The notes below the pieces were generated by a model that had not been told where the DNA came from, did not search any database, and saw only the letters and a list, made by a program, of their open reading frames with translations. Shown in pieces: positions 1 to 8,160 of a stretch of 64,000 nt of DNA (its first letter is position 1; each line of letters starts with the position of its first letter). Source of the stretch: Lysobacteraceae bacterium (GTDB lineage: Bacteria; Pseudomonadota; Gammaproteobacteria; Xanthomonadales; Xanthomonadaceae); contig JAUXUI010000035.1 of NCBI GenBank assembly GCA_030681035.1, positions 1 through 64,000 on the forward strand, in the 5' to 3' direction. A program made the position numbers and the translations under genes.

Positions 1-294
1 CTCACCCTGTGAGCGACCAGCAACGTGACTGCGGATGCGGCCACCCGCGACAGCCTGCGCGGCGTGGTGCTATCAGCAGGAAAATCCTGCGATGGTTGCC
101 TGGCAAGATAAGCTCCAAACAGATTGCAACACGACACTAGCAAAAGAAGCTGGATGCCAGTTGTAGCCTGCCCTCGAATGCTTTAATCGGGGGCTGGCAT
201 GACGAGGCTACAAGTGCCATTGCACTCTGAGCGCGCTCCCGGCATAGCCGTTTCCAGCACAGGCTGGCTGCTGCAATTCTGCTAAGTTAGGCAC
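1..294. other. Upstream region with degenerate dispersed repeat, no gene seen
   Basis: No convincing reading frame is visible before the first gene. Positions about 141-222 resemble the right half of the MITE-like element at 26159-26321: both share 'aagaagctggatgccag', 'ctggcatgacga' and 'agtgccattg'. This copy carries extra sequence in the hairpin loop, so it looks like an older, diverged member of the same dispersed family. No clear promoter was identified for the PTS genes that follow. Confidence 0.5.
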
Positions 295-687
295 ATGACC
301 GTCGCCATCTTGCTCATCACCCACGAAGGGCTCGGCAGCCCGTTGATTGCCACCGCTGAGCGCATGCTCGGTGGCCTGCCATTGCCAGTTGCCGCGCTGG
401 ACGTGCCTTTTGATGCCGACCCGGATGCCATGCTGATTGCGGCCAGCGCAGCGCTACGCAGCGTTGACCAGGGCGATGGCGTGCTCATTCTCAGCGATCT
501 GTACGGCGCCACCCCGGCCAATATCGCGCGCCGTGCGGCGTTTCTGGGCAGCCCGGTGCGCCGGGTTGCCGGCCTGAGCCTGCCGATGCTGCTGCGCATA
601 CTGAATTATCCCGACCTCAACCTCGATGCTATGGCCAAGGCGGCGGTTACCGGCGCCCGCCTGGGAGTGATCGCTGACGATGCGTGA
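295..687 (+). CDS. PTS EIIA component, mannose family (regulatory)
   Basis: A 130-aa protein of the PTS EIIA(Man) fold. The likely phosphorylated histidine is His10, in the N-terminal 'LITHEGLG' segment; a conserved glycine-rich region 'LSDLYGATPANIARR' follows at about residues 66-80. The family takes phosphate from HPr and passes it to an EIIB domain or acts as a regulator. It overlaps ptsH by 8 bp, with ptsI next, so the three form one operon. No EIIB, EIIC or EIID gene is present here. In many proteobacteria such a permease-free set senses metabolic state rather than importing sugar, and I infer that role here. The start has only a weak ribosome binding site. Confidence 0.88.
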   Translation: MTVAILLITHEGLGSPLIATAERMLGGLPLPVAALDVPFDADPDAMLIAASAALRSVDQGDGVLILSDLYGATPANIARRAAFLGSPVRRVAGLSLPMLLRILNYPDLNLDAMAKAAVTGARLGVIADDA

Positions 688-949
688 AGCCAGCCTGCGT
701 GTGCAAAACCGACTCGGCCTGCATGCCCGCGCAGCGGCCAAGCTGGTTCAGCTGTTGTCCAGTTTTCAAGCGGACGCAACGCTGTGCGCGCGTGGCCGCG
801 AGATCAATGGCAAGAGCATCATGGGCGTGATGATGCTGGCTGCGGGCCAGGGCAGCGAGGTGCTGCTGCGGCTCGATGGCGCCGATGAAGACGCGGCACT
901 GGCTGCGGCGCAGGATTTATTCGCGCGCCGTTTCGACGAGGAGAGCTGA
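680..949 (+). CDS. ptsH: Phosphocarrier protein HPr
   Basis: An 89-aa HPr. The phosphoacceptor histidine lies in 'RLGLHARAAAK' near residue 15. The regulatory serine motif 'GKSIMGVMML' near residues 43-52 is the site that HPr kinase phosphorylates in organisms that have one. HPr accepts phosphate from Enzyme I on the histidine and hands it to EIIA. It begins inside the end of the EIIA gene (8-bp overlap) and ends 1 bp before the ptsI start, which indicates translational coupling. Length and both motifs are normal for the family. Confidence 0.95.
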   Translation: MREASLRVQNRLGLHARAAAKLVQLLSSFQADATLCARGREINGKSIMGVMMLAAGQGSEVLLRLDGADEDAALAAAQDLFARRFDEES

Positions 950-950
950 G

Positions 951-2669
951 ATGCGTGCGCAGATCCAAGCCACCGGCGCGTCACGCGGCCTCGCTCTGGG
1001 CCGGGCGCGCCTGCATCTGGGCCGCGCGTTTGATATCGAAGAGCGCACGGTCGATGCTGATCGCATCGACGACGAACTGCAACGCCTGCGCGCTGCAATG
1101 GCACTGGCACGCGAACAGTTGGGTGAACTGCGTGATCGCTTGCAGGGTGCATTGGCGCATGAGCTGGGCGACTTCATCGATTTCCACGCGCTGCTGCTTG
1201 ATGACCCAGAGCTCGTCTCGGGTTTGTCGGAGTTGGTGCGGGTTGGCCATTACGCCGCCGAATACGCGCTCAAGCTGCAACGTGATCGCCTGGTTGCTGT
1301 GTTCGCCAGCATGGACGACCCGTATTTTCAGAGCCGGCGCGAGGATATCGATCACGTGCTGGGCCGGGTGCTGGCTGCCCTGCACCGCGATGCCAGCCCG
1401 CCCAAACCTGGCATGGCCGGTGAGGTACTGGTCTGTGACGCGGTGGCACCCTCGGAGTTGGCACAACTGAAAGCCGAAGGCGTGGTGGCCATTGTCAGCG
1501 CCACGGGCAGCGCGTTGTCGCATGCGGCGATTCTGGCACGCAGCCTGCACATGCCGCTGGTGCTGGGCGCGCACGAGCTGATTGGCCACGTCAACGATGG
1601 CGATGCGCTGATCGTGGATGGCGGCAGTGGCGAAGTCATCCGCGAGCCAACCGGCCGCGATCTGCGGCATTATCGAACGCGCAAGCGTGAAATGCAGCGT
1701 GCCGGCGAGCAGCGCCTGCGCCTGCGCCGGATGCCCACGCGCACCCTCGATGGCACCGACATCCGCCTGTATGCCAATGCCGAATCGCGCGACGATGTGG
1801 CCGAAGCGCATGCACTGGGTGCGGCTGGTGTGGGCCTGTACCGCACAGAATTCCTGTTTATGCACAGCACCGAACTGCCGGACGAAGAATCGCAGTTCCG
1901 CAATTACCGCGATCTGGTGCTGGGCATGACCGGCCGCGCGGTCACCATTCGCACCCTGGACCTGGGCGCCGACAAGGCCGACCGCTGCGGACTGGTGCTG
2001 GGCAGCGAACCCAATCCGGCGCTCGGCGTGCGCGGGGTGCGGCTGTCGCTCAGCCGCAGCGATGTGTTCGGCACGCAGTTGCGGGCCATCATCCGCGCCT
2101 CTGCCTATGGCCCATTGCGCGTGCTGGTGCCGATGGTCGCGCGGCGCGAGGAAATGCAGGCGGTGCGCAAACTGCTGCTTGCGTGCCACGCCGATTTGCG
2201 CAAGGAAGGTTACGAACTGCCCGAGCCACCGGCCTTGGGCGCGATGATCGAGGTGCCAGCGGCAGCACTGGCGCTGCACAGCCTGATCGACGTCGTCGAT
2301 TTTCTCTCGATCGGCACCAACGACCTGATCCAGTACGTGCTCGCCGCCGACCGTGGCAACGATGCGCTGGGCGATCTATATTCGCCGATGCATCCAGCCA
2401 TCGTGCATCTGTTGCACCAGATCATCGCCACCGGCAAGCGCCATAACATCCCGGTATCGGTGTGCGGCGAGTTGGCCGGCGACCCACTGTTCACCCCGAT
2501 GTTGCTGGCCTTGGGGCTTACCGAGTTCAGCCTGCACCCATGCACCTTGCTGGAAGTGCGCGAGCGCATCCGCGCCGCGCACCTGGGCAAACTGCGCCGC
2601 CGCGCCAACAGCCTGCTGCGCGCGCGCGACCGGCCGGCACTGGAACGCTGGTTGGCGCGTTGTCAATGA
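951..2669 (+). CDS. ptsI: PTS Enzyme I (phosphoenolpyruvate-protein phosphotransferase)
   Basis: Enzyme I transfers phosphate from phosphoenolpyruvate to HPr. I chose the ATG at 951, directly after the ptsH stop, over an upstream in-frame ATG at 876 that lies inside ptsH; this gives 572 aa, the usual length. An N-terminal HPr-binding/phosphohistidine region contains 'GSALSHAAILARSLHMP', whose His is the expected phosphorylation site. The C-terminal PEP-binding barrel has 'LYRTEFLFM', 'RTLDLGADK', 'NPALGVRGVRLSL', 'GAMIEVPAAAL', 'IGTNDLIQYVLAADR' and 'SVCGELAGDP', all matching the PEP-utilising enzyme family. It is the last gene of the EIIA-HPr-EI operon. A REP/RAYT-derived repeat region follows. 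Confidence 0.96.
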   Translation: MRAQIQATGASRGLALGRARLHLGRAFDIEERTVDADRIDDELQRLRAAMALAREQLGELRDRLQGALAHELGDFIDFHALLLDDPELVSGLSELVRVGHYAAEYALKLQRDRLVAVFASMDDPYFQSRREDIDHVLGRVLAALHRDASPPKPGMAGEVLVCDAVAPSELAQLKAEGVVAIVSATGSALSHAAILARSLHMPLVLGAHELIGHVNDGDALIVDGGSGEVIREPTGRDLRHYRTRKREMQRAGEQRLRLRRMPTRTLDGTDIRLYANAESRDDVAEAHALGAAGVGLYRTEFLFMHSTELPDEESQFRNYRDLVLGMTGRAVTIRTLDLGADKADRCGLVLGSEPNPALGVRGVRLSLSRSDVFGTQLRAIIRASAYGPLRVLVPMVARREEMQAVRKLLLACHADLRKEGYELPEPPALGAMIEVPAAALALHSLIDVVDFLSIGTNDLIQYVLAADRGNDALGDLYSPMHPAIVHLLHQIIATGKRHNIPVSVCGELAGDPLFTPMLLALGLTEFSLHPCTLLEVRERIRAAHLGKLRRRANSLLRARDRPALERWLARCQ

Positions 2670-2729
2670 AGTCCGAACCGCCCACAACGAACGGTCGCCC
2701 ACACAGGGCTCCACACAGGGGACGTTCAC

Positions 2730-2975
2730 CGCTTTTCCCACGGCATCGTGATGATGAACCGCGTAGGGGCGCAATTCATTGCGCCCCACGACCCGGTTGC
2801 GATGAACCAGGGCGCGATGAACCAGGGCGCGATGAACCAGGGCGCGATGAACCAGGGCGCGATGAACCAGGGCGCGATGAACCAGGGCGCGATGAATCGC
2901 GCCCCTACAGTAGGGATTGGTCGATGACCTCGGATGCGTTCGTGACCATGCGCAACCATTTTTTTGGCCCACCCT
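2730..2975 (+). pseudogene. Remnant of a Y1/RAYT-type transposase with repeat expansion
   Basis: Plus-strand translation from about 2739 reads 'HGIVMMNRVGAQFIAPHDP', followed by repeated 'GAMNQ' and then 'MNRAPTVGIGR' and a stop. Just downstream 'DAFVTMRNHFF' is recognisable. These are the blocks around the HUH motif of one family of REP-associated Y1 transposases ('DAFVVMPNHFHGIV'), but in permuted order and without the catalytic tyrosine region. I read this as a decayed and rearranged fragment. A close relative in opposite orientation is at 40504-40692. Confidence 0.6.
2801..2890 (+). repeat. 15-bp tandem repeat, six perfect copies
   Basis: The unit 'gatgaaccagggcgc' occurs six times without a mismatch and is followed by a degenerate seventh copy at 2891 ('gatgaatcgcgcccc'). 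Because the unit is 15 bp, the expansion keeps frame and encodes a GAMNQ pentapeptide repeat in the transposase remnant around it. Confidence 0.95.
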
Positions 2976-3046
2976 GTGTGGGCGACCCGCACTCGCCACC
3001 GTGCTGCCAAGTGCGAAACACGGCACCAAAGCCGTAAACTGACCGC

Positions 3047-3811
3047 ATGAAAATCGCCAGTTGGAACGTCAATTCGCTCAAGGTGCGGCTGCCGCATCTA
3101 CAGCAGTGGCTCGGCCAGTGCCAGCCCGACATCGTGGCGTTGCAGGAAACCAAGCTCGAAGACCACAAGTTTCCCGATAGCGAGTTGGCCGAATTGGGCT
3201 ACCGCAGCGTGTTCGCCGGCCAGAAAACCTACAACGGTGTCGCCATCATCAGCCGCTCACCCGCCAGCGAGGTGCAGGTGGGTATCCCCGGTTATGCCGA
3301 TGCGCAAAAGCGCGTGCTCGCCGCTACCATTGATGGCCTGCGCATCGTCAACCTGTACGTGGTCAACGGCAAGGCGGTTGGCGACGAAAAATACGATTAC
3401 AAACTGGCCTGGCTCGATGCCCTGCACCAATGGCTGGCACAGGAGCTGGTGCGTTATCCGAACATGGTAGTGCTCGGTGATTTCAACATCGCCCCGGACG
3501 ACCGCGATGTACACGATCCTGCCGCCTGGAAAGACCAGATTTTATGTTCCGATGCCGAACGCGGCGCGCTGAAGAGTTTGCTCGCGCTCGGCCTGCACGA
3601 CAGCTTCCGCCTGCACCACGACGATGCTGGGCAATTCAGCTGGTGGGATTACCGCGCCGCCGGTTTTCGCCGCAATCTGGGCCTGCGCATCGATCTGGTG
3701 CTACTCTCGGATGCCTTGAAAGCGCGCTGTGTCGGCGCTGAAATCGACCGTGAACCGCGCTCCTGGGAGCGGCCCAGCGATCACGCCCCGGTGCGGGTGG
3801 AACTGCAATAA
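3047..3811 (+). CDS. xthA: Exodeoxyribonuclease III
   Basis: A 254-aa member of the exonuclease/endonuclease/phosphatase fold, cytoplasmic. It cuts DNA at abasic sites and degrades 3' ends. The family blocks are all present: N-terminal 'MKIASWNVNSLKVR' with the metal-binding Asn, 'DIVALQETKLED' with the metal-binding Glu, 'VVLGDFNIAPDDRD' with the catalytic Asp/Asn pair, and C-terminal 'SDHAPVRVEL' with the Asp-His pair. The length is normal. It appears monocistronic, with the repeat region upstream and a convergent ABC operon downstream. Confidence 0.95.
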   Translation: MKIASWNVNSLKVRLPHLQQWLGQCQPDIVALQETKLEDHKFPDSELAELGYRSVFAGQKTYNGVAIISRSPASEVQVGIPGYADAQKRVLAATIDGLRIVNLYVVNGKAVGDEKYDYKLAWLDALHQWLAQELVRYPNMVVLGDFNIAPDDRDVHDPAAWKDQILCSDAERGALKSLLALGLHDSFRLHHDDAGQFSWWDYRAAGFRRNLGLRIDLVLLSDALKARCVGAEIDREPRSWERPSDHAPVRVELQ

Positions 3812-3831
3812 GCAGGGCAGTTGCTACGCCG

Positions 3832-5013
3832 TCACACCGAACGCAGCGCTGCGGTCACCGGCATCCGCGCCGCATGCAGCGCCGGGGCAAGTCCACCGAT
3901 AAAGCCGATGGCCAGCGCCCACGACAAGCCACGCAGCACCAAAGCCGGGGTTACCGCAAAATTGAACGCAACCTGGGTGAAACCCTGGCCGAGCGTACTC
4001 ACGCTGTAGCCGTTGAACAGGCCATAGGCAATGGCCGCACCAAGTACGCCGCCGGCCAGCGACAACAACAGTGATTCTGCCATTACCGACGCCACTACCG
4101 GCAGCCGGCCAAAGCCGAGCGCGCGCAGGGTGCCGATTTCGGCGGTGCGCGCCGACACCGCCGAGTACATGGTATTGAGCGCGCCAAACAAGGCGCCAAT
4201 CGCCATGATTACGGTGACAATGCCGGTGACCACGCCGATCTGGTTGGTGAAGTTTTGTGATTGTGCGGAAAAATAATCGCGTTCGCGCTGCACATCCACA
4301 TTCAACTGCGGATCGGCGGTCAACCGCCGCTTGATGCCGGCGAATGCATCGGCGCTGCGCAGTTGCACCAGCACCGAGGAAAACGTGCTGCGGAAAAATG
4401 ATGCCTGCGTGGTTTCGACATCAGCCCATAGCTCGCTCTCGTGCGCATCGCCGCTTTCAAACACGCCGACGATGTCCCAGCTCGATCCGCGAAAGCGCAG
4501 TTTTTCGCCTACCTGCAGCCCATCGAACTGACGCTGCGCGCCGCGCCCGACAATCAGCTCGCGCAAGCCCGGCTTGAACAAACGACCCTCAACGATGCGC
4601 AGCTCCGGGCGCATGCTGACGCCCTTGATCTCAACCCCGCGCAGCGACACATTGGCGCCGGTGTTCTGGCCCTTGCGCGGCACCTCGGTCACCACCAGCA
4701 GTTCGGCCGATGCCAGCGGCAGGCCGTCGCCGGCACGCGCGGCAGCCGGGTCCTGGCGAATCAGGGTGGTTGCCGCGCGATCAAGAAAGCTGGATATTTC
4801 GGCGTTGGCACCACCACGCAGCACGATCACGCGATCCAATGCACCGGTCGCCTTGAGCGTCTTGCTGAAGCCCTGCGCCATCGACAGCATCGCCACCAGC
4901 ACCCCAACCACGCCGGCAATGCCGATCACCACCACCAGCGAGGCACCCCAGCGCTGCGGAATGCTGCGCAGGTTCATCCACACGATTTCGCGTACCTGGG
5001 TGATGGTGCTCAT
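3832..5013 (-). CDS. ABC transporter permease, MacB/FtsX type
   Basis: A 393-aa permease with an N-terminal helix (about residues 20-45), a large periplasmic MacB-PCD-like region, and three C-terminal helices around residues 270-390 that make up an FtsX domain. The segment 'SARTAEIGTLRALGF' is the conserved cytoplasmic loop of MacB-type permeases. It is the last gene of a minus-strand operon (adaptor, ATPase, permease, permease) and starts 7 bp after the preceding permease. Such MacAB-like pumps move substrates from the periplasm outwards; the substrate cannot be read from sequence. Confidence 0.88.
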   Translation of the reverse strand: MSTITQVREIVWMNLRSIPQRWGASLVVVIGIAGVVGVLVAMLSMAQGFSKTLKATGALDRVIVLRGGANAEISSFLDRAATTLIRQDPAAARAGDGLPLASAELLVVTEVPRKGQNTGANVSLRGVEIKGVSMRPELRIVEGRLFKPGLRELIVGRGAQRQFDGLQVGEKLRFRGSSWDIVGVFESGDAHESELWADVETTQASFFRSTFSSVLVQLRSADAFAGIKRRLTADPQLNVDVQRERDYFSAQSQNFTNQIGVVTGIVTVIMAIGALFGALNTMYSAVSARTAEIGTLRALGFGRLPVVASVMAESLLLSLAGGVLGAAIAYGLFNGYSVSTLGQGFTQVAFNFAVTPALVLRGLSWALAIGFIGGLAPALHAARMPVTAALRSV

Positions 5014-5020
5014 ACGTTAC

Positions 5021-6178
5021 TCAACGCCCTGCCAGTGCATCGACGATCTTGATCCGCATTGCATGCAGTGCCGGCGGCAGGCCCACTGCAACTGCCAGCA
5101 AAAACATGCTTATCAGTGCGATTGCCCAGACTCTGGCATCGGTGCGCACCGGCGGAAAATCGGCCGGCAACGCAGCGGTTGCGAAGCTGGCCAGCGCCAT
5201 GCCCGCCAGCCCGCCAAGCAGGCATAACAGTAGTGCCTCGGACAACACCAGCGCCAGCACCGTGCGATCGGTGAAGCCCAGGCACTTGAGCACCGCCAAT
5301 TCTGGTGTGCGCTCGCGCACTGCCTGCGCCATGGTGTTGCCGGTCAGCATCAGAATGGTGAAGAACACCGCGCCGAGGATCGCGTTGACGATGAAGCCGA
5401 TGTCACCGAGCTGGCGCAGAAAACCGATCTGGAACTCCTGCTCGCTCTGGGTCTTGGTTTCATCGCGCGAGTTGGCAAACTTGGCATCGATCGCCACAGC
5501 AATGCGATCAGCCTGCAGCGCATCCTTGATTCGTACCGCAAACACCCCGGCCAGGCCTTGGCCGCCACTGCGCGCTTCATCGAAATACTGGTAGTTGAGG
5601 TACATCAGGCTGGCGCGCTCGCTCCACTGCTGATCGCGGCCATCGAAGATGCCGACCAGCTCCCATTCCCAGGCACGCGAGCCATCGGCCAGTGTCCAGA
5701 TGAACGAGGTCAACGGAATCCGGTCGCCCACCTTCCAGCCGAAACGGTCGGCCAGCACCCGCCCGGCAATCGCGCCATTGGGCGTGGAAATGAACGCGCG
5801 CCGCTGTGCCGGCGTCAGCACCCATTCGGGATAGGTGTCGAGCATACGCTGCGGATTGACCGCAAATTGTGGGAAGAAATTACGCGCATCCTGATACACG
5901 CCGCCGAAAAACTGCGAGTGCGACACGCTCTGCACGCCGGGCACCGCTTCGATCTGCGGCAATAACCGCATCGGCAGCGGCTGGGTAAAACTGACCCGCG
6001 CCTGGGTGATCAGCCGGTTGGCGCCGAGAAAATCGGCGCCACCGGAAAACAGCGAGTTCACCGCCTGCAACAAACCCAGCAGCAGGAATGCGGCGATCAA
6101 CGACAAGCCAGTGAACAGCGTGCGCGTTTTCTTGCGCCACAGGCCCGACCAGATCAGCGGCAGATATTTGAGCACCAT
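5021..6178 (-). CDS. ABC transporter permease, MacB/FtsX type
   Basis: A 385-aa paralogue of the next permease in the operon. It has an N-terminal membrane helix (about residues 17-40), a long periplasmic domain, then helices near residues 260-385. The FtsX-type loop 'VRERTPELAVLKCLGF' precedes the last two helices. It begins 3 bp after the ATPase stop. Two different permease genes suggest a heterodimeric membrane part in place of a MacB homodimer. Confidence 0.88.
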   Translation of the reverse strand: MVLKYLPLIWSGLWRKKTRTLFTGLSLIAAFLLLGLLQAVNSLFSGGADFLGANRLITQARVSFTQPLPMRLLPQIEAVPGVQSVSHSQFFGGVYQDARNFFPQFAVNPQRMLDTYPEWVLTPAQRRAFISTPNGAIAGRVLADRFGWKVGDRIPLTSFIWTLADGSRAWEWELVGIFDGRDQQWSERASLMYLNYQYFDEARSGGQGLAGVFAVRIKDALQADRIAVAIDAKFANSRDETKTQSEQEFQIGFLRQLGDIGFIVNAILGAVFFTILMLTGNTMAQAVRERTPELAVLKCLGFTDRTVLALVLSEALLLCLLGGLAGMALASFATAALPADFPPVRTDARVWAIALISMFLLAVAVGLPPALHAMRIKIVDALAGR

Positions 6179-6181
6179 CGA

Positions 6182-6883
6182 TCAGTGCGCCGCGCTGGCC
6201 ATCACACCATCGGCAACCAGCGTGCCCTTGTCCAGATGCACGGTGTGGGTGGCAAACTCAGCCGCCTTGGGGTCGTGGGTCACCATCACGATGGTTTTTC
6301 CAAATTGCTGGTTGAGCTGCTGCAACAAGGTGAGTACTTCATCCGCGGTTTTGCGGTCGAGGTCACCGGTCGGCTCATCGCAGATCAACAGCAACGGATC
6401 GGACACCAGCGCCCGGGCGATGGCGACGCGCTGTTGCTGGCCACCGGACAGCTCGTTGGGTTTGTGCCCGGCGCGATCTGCGAGCCCAACCAGATCCAGT
6501 GCAATGGCCGCACGCCGGCTGCGCTCGCGCGCACTCATCTCGGTCAGCAGCAAGGGCAGTTCGACATTGCGCTGCGCGCTGAGCACCGGCATCAGGTTGT
6601 AGCTCTGAAAGATGAACCCCACCGTGTTTGCACGCCACGCCGCCAGCGCGTCGGCACCCAGTGCATCGATACGCTGGCCGCCGACCTTGAGTTCGCCCGC
6701 AGTGGGCGAATCCAGGCCACCGATCAGATTGAGCAAGGTGGTTTTACCCGAGCCCGACGGCCCCATCAGCGCGACAAAATCACCTTGCTCGATATCCAGT
6801 TCGATGCCGTGCAGCACTTCGATGCGCTGCTTGCCGCGCTCGTATACCTTGGTCAAGCCGTGGATTTCGACCAGCGCGCTCAT
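6182..6883 (-). CDS. ABC transporter ATP-binding protein (LolD/MacB family)
   Basis: A 233-aa nucleotide-binding subunit powering the permease pair. Motifs are complete: Walker A 'GPSGSGKTTLLN' (about residue 40), Q-loop 'GFIFQSYNLMP', signature 'NELSGGQQQRVAIARAL', Walker B 'LLICDEPTGDLD', and the H-loop 'IVMVTHD'. The start overlaps the end of the adaptor gene by 4 bp (ATGA), showing translational coupling. Length and motifs match the LolD/MacB exporter class. Confidence 0.94.
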   Translation of the reverse strand: MSALVEIHGLTKVYERGKQRIEVLHGIELDIEQGDFVALMGPSGSGKTTLLNLIGGLDSPTAGELKVGGQRIDALGADALAAWRANTVGFIFQSYNLMPVLSAQRNVELPLLLTEMSARERSRRAAIALDLVGLADRAGHKPNELSGGQQQRVAIARALVSDPLLLICDEPTGDLDRKTADEVLTLLQQLNQQFGKTIVMVTHDPKAAEFATHTVHLDKGTLVADGVMASAAH

Positions 6884-8091
6884 GGCTTCTTGTCGAGCAC
6901 TTTGCTGCCATCCCGCAATGCCGGCGGCGGCGACAGCACCACCACTTCGCCATCCTTCACGCCACTGGTCACCAGCGTCTCGGCGTCGGCGATAGTGCCG
7001 GTCTTCACCTCGCGGCGTTTTGCGATTGAGTCGGCCACCACAAACACGGCGGGCGCGGCATCCTTGTTTTCGACAATGGCTCGGCTGGGCAGCCAGACCC
7101 CGCTGAGCACTTCACCGGCGCCCGGCGCTTCGAGGAAACTCACGCGTACGCCCATGTCGGGCACGATGCGCGGGTCGCGCTCGGTGATGGCAATCCGCAC
7201 CTTCACCGTGGCCTTGGCACGATCCGCAGCCGGGATGATGGCAATCACCTTGGCCGGAATCTTCCAGTCGGGATAGGCATTGAGCACCGCCTGCACCGGC
7301 ATCTCCGGTTGTACCCGGCCAATATAGGCTTCGTTGACATCAACCTCGATTTCCAGCGAGTCCATGTCCACCAGCGTGCAGATGCCGGTACGGGTGAAGC
7401 CGCCGCCCGCCGACACCGGCGAAATCATTTCGCCCGGCTGCGCCGCCTTGGCGATCACCACGCCGGCAAACGGCGCGCGCACAATGGTGTTGTCGATGTT
7501 GATCTGCGCCACCGCCAGCGCGCGCTCGGACACCTGCACCTGCTGCTGCGCGCTGGCCAGCCGCGCAGCCAGTGCGGCGCGTTCAGTCTGGGCCTGATCG
7601 AGCACCGATTCGGAAACCAGCTTGCGCGCGATCAGGGCCTTCTGCCGCTCCACCTCGCGCTCGGCCAGCGCCAGATTGGCGCGCACCTCACCCAATTGCG
7701 CGCGCGCTGCATTGAGCTGCGCAGCGGACAATGCGAACTGCGCTTGCGCATCGGTATCGTCGAGCCGGGCAACGACCTGACCCTCGGCCACGCGCATGCC
7801 CTCTTCGATCAACACCTCGCGCACCTTGCCAGTGATCTTGGCCGACACCGTGGCTTGCCGGCGCGCCACCACATAGCCGGTGGCATCGAGCACCGACACC
7901 GGGCCGCTGCTGGCGGCATCACGGGCCACCACAGTTTCCACCGCCACCGGCCCGCTGCGGCCCAACACCAGCCACAACACGACCAGCGCAACGACGATTG
8001 CCAGTGGCCAGCGCCAGCGGCGGCGCGGCTTGCCCGCCTTGGCGCTGCGGTCGATCCGCAGTTCCTTGAGCATCTGCTCGGCACGATCCAT
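6880..8091 (-). CDS. Periplasmic adaptor protein of an ABC efflux pump (MacA/HlyD family)
   Basis: A 403-aa membrane-fusion protein. A single N-terminal helix (about residues 25-45, after basic 'KAGKPRRRWRW') anchors it. A biotinyl-lipoyl-like half motif, an alpha-helical hairpin rich in Ala/Gln/Glu (about residues 110-200), and beta-barrel segments follow ('IVRAPFAGVVIAKAAQPGEM' is the typical second lipoyl half). It links the inner-membrane permeases to an outer-membrane channel, which is not encoded here. It is the first gene of the four-gene minus-strand operon; the 69-bp gap before the M17 peptidase gene should hold its promoter or the terminator of that gene. Confidence 0.9.
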   Translation of the reverse strand: MDRAEQMLKELRIDRSAKAGKPRRRWRWPLAIVVALVVLWLVLGRSGPVAVETVVARDAASSGPVSVLDATGYVVARRQATVSAKITGKVREVLIEEGMRVAEGQVVARLDDTDAQAQFALSAAQLNAARAQLGEVRANLALAEREVERQKALIARKLVSESVLDQAQTERAALAARLASAQQQVQVSERALAVAQINIDNTIVRAPFAGVVIAKAAQPGEMISPVSAGGGFTRTGICTLVDMDSLEIEVDVNEAYIGRVQPEMPVQAVLNAYPDWKIPAKVIAIIPAADRAKATVKVRIAITERDPRIVPDMGVRVSFLEAPGAGEVLSGVWLPSRAIVENKDAAPAVFVVADSIAKRREVKTGTIADAETLVTSGVKDGEVVVLSPPPALRDGSKVLDKKP

Positions 8092-8160
8092 GAATCAGCT
8101 TCCCTGAAGTGGCTACCGCGAAGTGTAGTGTGAGAGGGGTTGAAGCGGATGTGATGATTG

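Noticed and set aside
981-2279. 432-aa antisense frame opposite ptsI
   Set aside because: Shadow frame; ptsI carries every catalytic motif on the plus strand and the antisense product has none.
2801-2890. Possible CRISPR-like array
   Set aside because: The copies are contiguous 15-bp tandem repeats without spacers and encode GAMNQ in a transposase remnant; no cas genes are present.
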